Positions 42,603 to 42,787 of a DNA stretch of 42,787 nucleotides are shown here, one piece after another. The stretch spans positions 1 through 42,787 of the forward strand of contig CAZMNY010000057.1 in assembly GCA_964567745.1 (NCBI GenBank), given 5' to 3'. Position 1 is the first letter of the stretch. Each line of letters starts with the position of its first letter. The translations under genes were made by a program, and so were the position numbers. Under the pieces are notes generated by a model. It ran no database searches. It saw nothing but the letters and a program-made list of their open reading frames with translations, and was not told where the DNA came from. The DNA is from CAZMNY01 sp964567745. GTDB taxonomy: Bacteria; Planctomycetota; Planctomycetia; Pirellulales; Pirellulaceae.

Positions 42603-42787
42603 AAGTGGCCAAGCCTTCGTTCCATTAGTACCGGTAAGCTGAACCCATTACTGAGCTTACACATCCGGCCTATCAACCTGGTCGTCTTCCAGGGGACTTC
42701 AGAGCTAATGCTCAACGAAACCTAGTTTTGGAGAGGGCTTCACGCTTAGATGCTTTCAGCGTTTATCCTTTCCGTAGTTAGCTATCC
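42603..42787 (-). rRNA. rrl: 23S ribosomal RNA, 3' end (partial)
   Basis: On the minus strand the sequence contains GATGTGTAAGCTCAGTAATG and CTTACCGGTACTAATGGAAC, the well-known 3' end of 23S rRNA. The gene enters from beyond the right edge and its 5' part is not in the window. The exact 3' boundary (about 42600-42605) is estimated by analogy with E. coli. The ~100 bases between it and 5S hold no tRNA. Confidence 0.93.

Noticed and set aside
1..42787. CRISPR array, prophage or integron
   Set aside because: No regularly spaced repeats, phage structural genes or integrase were seen; mobile DNA is limited to a MITE-like element and an IS66 remnant.

Overview
The window reads as a piece of chromosome from a planctomycete, most likely of the Pirellula/Rhodopirellula/Blastopirellula type. 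The support is protein content: a paired DUF1549/DUF1553 cytochrome-like protein and DUF1501 Tat-exported protein, a secreted pre-peptidase C-terminal (PPC) repeat protein, FG-GAP/ASPIC-UnbV proteins, an N-terminal 'LEQRRVLA' sorting motif on a dockerin/EF-hand protein, an MJ0042-type zinc ribbon protein, a Pkn-type kinase with a C-terminal membrane anchor, and a small secreted protein with a 'PCQGPLC' motif. Family names come from recognising motifs by eye; no database search was run.

Layout. 1-2.2 kb: a calcium-binding secreted protein with its promoter and terminator, then a decayed PPC-type gene. 2.2-9.9 kb (minus strand): a membrane protein, greA, a coiled-coil zinc ribbon protein whose stop codon lies in a MITE-like inverted repeat, the dnaG-rpoD macromolecular synthesis pair behind a near-perfect sigma-70 promoter, and an HtrA-like protease. 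10.3-15.1 kb: aat (+), then on the minus strand a MoaD/ThiS-like carrier, a ThiF/MoeB-like E1 enzyme that seems to start at ATT, a lone LolD-like ABC ATPase, a secreted/membrane protein of unknown role and a cyclophilin. 15.3-18.6 kb (+): a DksA-type zinc finger protein overlapping a leucine-rich-repeat lipoprotein, a CaCA cation exchanger and a zinc-ribbon/membrane/LRR protein. 18.6-24.7 kb: a UbiB-family kinase and maf (minus), then an RluA-type pseudouridine synthase, a Ser/Thr kinase and an MFS transporter (plus).

24.7-34.8 kb holds the most unusual block. A 956-residue membrane protein joins histidine-bearing transmembrane helices, five CxxCH haem sites and a TPR tail. It is translationally coupled (TAATG) to a membrane-anchored FG-GAP/ASPIC-UnbV protein. 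A second, 1247-residue FG-GAP protein lies about 1.7 kb away, with a small secreted protein and an SDR dehydrogenase between them. This could be a periplasmic electron-transfer or surface assembly, but its function is not established from sequence.

35-42.8 kb: an IS66 accessory-gene remnant, the divergent DUF1549/DUF1553 and DUF1501 genes followed by a PPC protein (a standard planctomycete set), a small conserved protein, a two-copy 70-bp repeat, a bidirectional terminator, 5S rRNA and the 3' end of 23S rRNA on the minus strand. The rest of the rRNA operon lies beyond the right edge.
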